Part shown: positions 63,531 to 64,000 of the stretch, piece by piece
Layout of the letters: the number at the start of each line of letters is the position of its first letter
Numbering within the stretch: position 1 is the stretch's first letter
NCBI GenBank assembly: GCA_019353055.1
Contig: JABAHL010000003.1
Location: 146,301-210,300 of the forward strand
Source of the DNA: Faucicola osloensis_C
Lineage (GTDB): Bacteria > Pseudomonadota > Gammaproteobacteria > Pseudomonadales > Moraxellaceae
DNA: 64,000 nt
Direction of reading: 5' to 3'
Translations under genes and position numbers: made by a program
The notes under the pieces: model-generated
The model's database searches: none
What the model saw: the letters and a program-made list of their open reading frames with translations, nothing else
What the model was told of the DNA's origin: nothing

Positions 63531-64000
63531 ACAATGAATAACACAGTCATTGAGTGACTCAAACTGACTCATAGACAGTTGCACATTTTGCTTCACTACC
63601 GCCCACTTATTCTCTACAGGATTTAACTCAGGGGAATATGGCGGTAAGTATAACAAGGTTAAATTATATTGTTTAGCAATCTGATTTAAATTGCCACCCC
63701 GATGAAACCTTGCATTATCCATGATTAAAAAACGCTGTGGGTAGCTGTCGAGTTCATGTTTAGGCAAAGATTGACCAAGCGTGTGAAGCCAATTTTCTAC
63801 CGTATCACGCTTACACCCACCTTCAAAGGTCACAGGCGCAATCAGTTTAAATTCAGCCATACTCATTGCACCAATTAGATTTAACCGTTTACCTTTGTTG
63901 GCCTCAATTTTAGCATAGCAGGGTTTGCCAACAGGTGACCAACTACGCTGATAACTTTGTCTTTGGTAAAAGCCTGTTTCATCCATGAATAAGATATTGG
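63522..64000 (-). CDS. IS630-family transposase (partial at window end)
   Basis: A DDE domain of the IS630/Tc1-mariner type. It has the first Asp in FMDETGFYQRQ, the second in LIMDNARFHRGGN and the Glu in NPVENKWAVVKQN, with LLYLPPYSPELNPVE as the family signature. The frame is open through the last base (upstream codons read NILF before MDETGF), so the N-terminus is outside the window. The stop lies within the truncated IS4/IS701-like gene, which this element evidently interrupted. IS630 elements target TA; gatatagta at about 63505-63513 is the probable insertion point. Confidence 0.85.
   Translation of the reverse strand, partial: NILFMDETGFYQRQSYQRSWSPVGKPCYAKIEANKGKRLNLIGAMSMAEFKLIAPVTFEGGCKRDTVENWLHTLGQSLPKHELDSYPQRFLIMDNARFHRGGNLNQIAKQYNLTLLYLPPYSPELNPVENKWAVVKQNVQLSMSQFESLNDCVIHCSF

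Larger units (their letters stand above)
62985..64000. mobile_element. Nested insertion sequences in a TerD-like gene
   Basis: An IS4/IS701-like element interrupts the terD-like gene at about 62985-63040 and is itself cut by an IS630-type element at about 63510. The right ends lie beyond the window. Terminal inverted repeats were not located with confidence. Confidence 0.6.

Noticed and set aside
1..64000. CRISPR arrays, rRNA and tRNA genes
   Set aside because: No regular spaced repeats and no tRNA-like or rRNA-like segments were noticed; a tRNA-finding program was not available to confirm.

Overview
The window reads as a chromosomal segment of a gammaproteobacterium of the Moraxellaceae, most likely a Moraxella/Faucicola-type organism, with Psychrobacter-like relatives as the alternative. 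The reasons are moderate G+C, densely packed housekeeping genes, the order lgt-thyA-folA and rpsP-rimM-trmD-rplS, and an AlgZ/AlgR-type pair next to hemC/hemD and argH. The assignment is inferred from protein resemblance and gene order; no search was run.

Layout. 1-31.3 kb is mostly core metabolism: a truncated membrane hydrolase, a YchJ-like protein, an aminotransferase, a deacetylase-like protein with a class II glutamine amidotransferase, thrB-like homoserine kinase, hisF, lgt-thyA-folA, corC-lnt, mutY, hemDC, an AlgR/AlgZ two-component pair, argH, yggX, the rpsP operon, hisA, an AlkB-like dioxygenase, an ABC exporter, a DODA-type dioxygenase with DoxX, and a LysR regulator. A frameshifted NhaD-like antiporter remnant lies upstream of hisA. 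31.7-35.7 kb is a three-gene operon: a circularly permuted ATP-grasp fused to an alpha-E domain, a transglutaminase-like protein, and an Anbu proteasome-like peptidase. It sits behind a sigma54-type promoter and an NtrC-like site. 36.0-40.8 kb holds a TRIC/UPF0126 membrane protein, a MarR regulator, a MATE exporter behind a Fur-box-like array, and fumC.

40.9-57.8 kb is a nitrogen-acquisition island, all on the minus strand: creatinase, an MHS-type transporter, an EamA transporter, urease (ureD, ureA, a fused ureBC, an unlisted 51-codon zinc-ribbon ORF, ureE, ureF, ureG, a HupE/UreJ nickel permease) and a five-part urea ABC importer (urtABCDE). Creatinase makes sarcosine and urea, the Urt system brings in external urea, and urease splits it to ammonia and CO2. 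ureD and urtA each have a sigma54-like promoter, so these operons and the Anbu operon look like one nitrogen-limitation regulon. The regulator divergent from creatinase has an in-frame stop codon.

58.9-64 kb is decaying accessory DNA: an acyl-CoA ligase, a remnant of a GntP-family permease before an intact glycerate kinase, a 3'-truncated TerD-like gene, and a transposase gene cut by an IS630-type element that runs off the window. No rRNA, tRNA or CRISPR array was seen.
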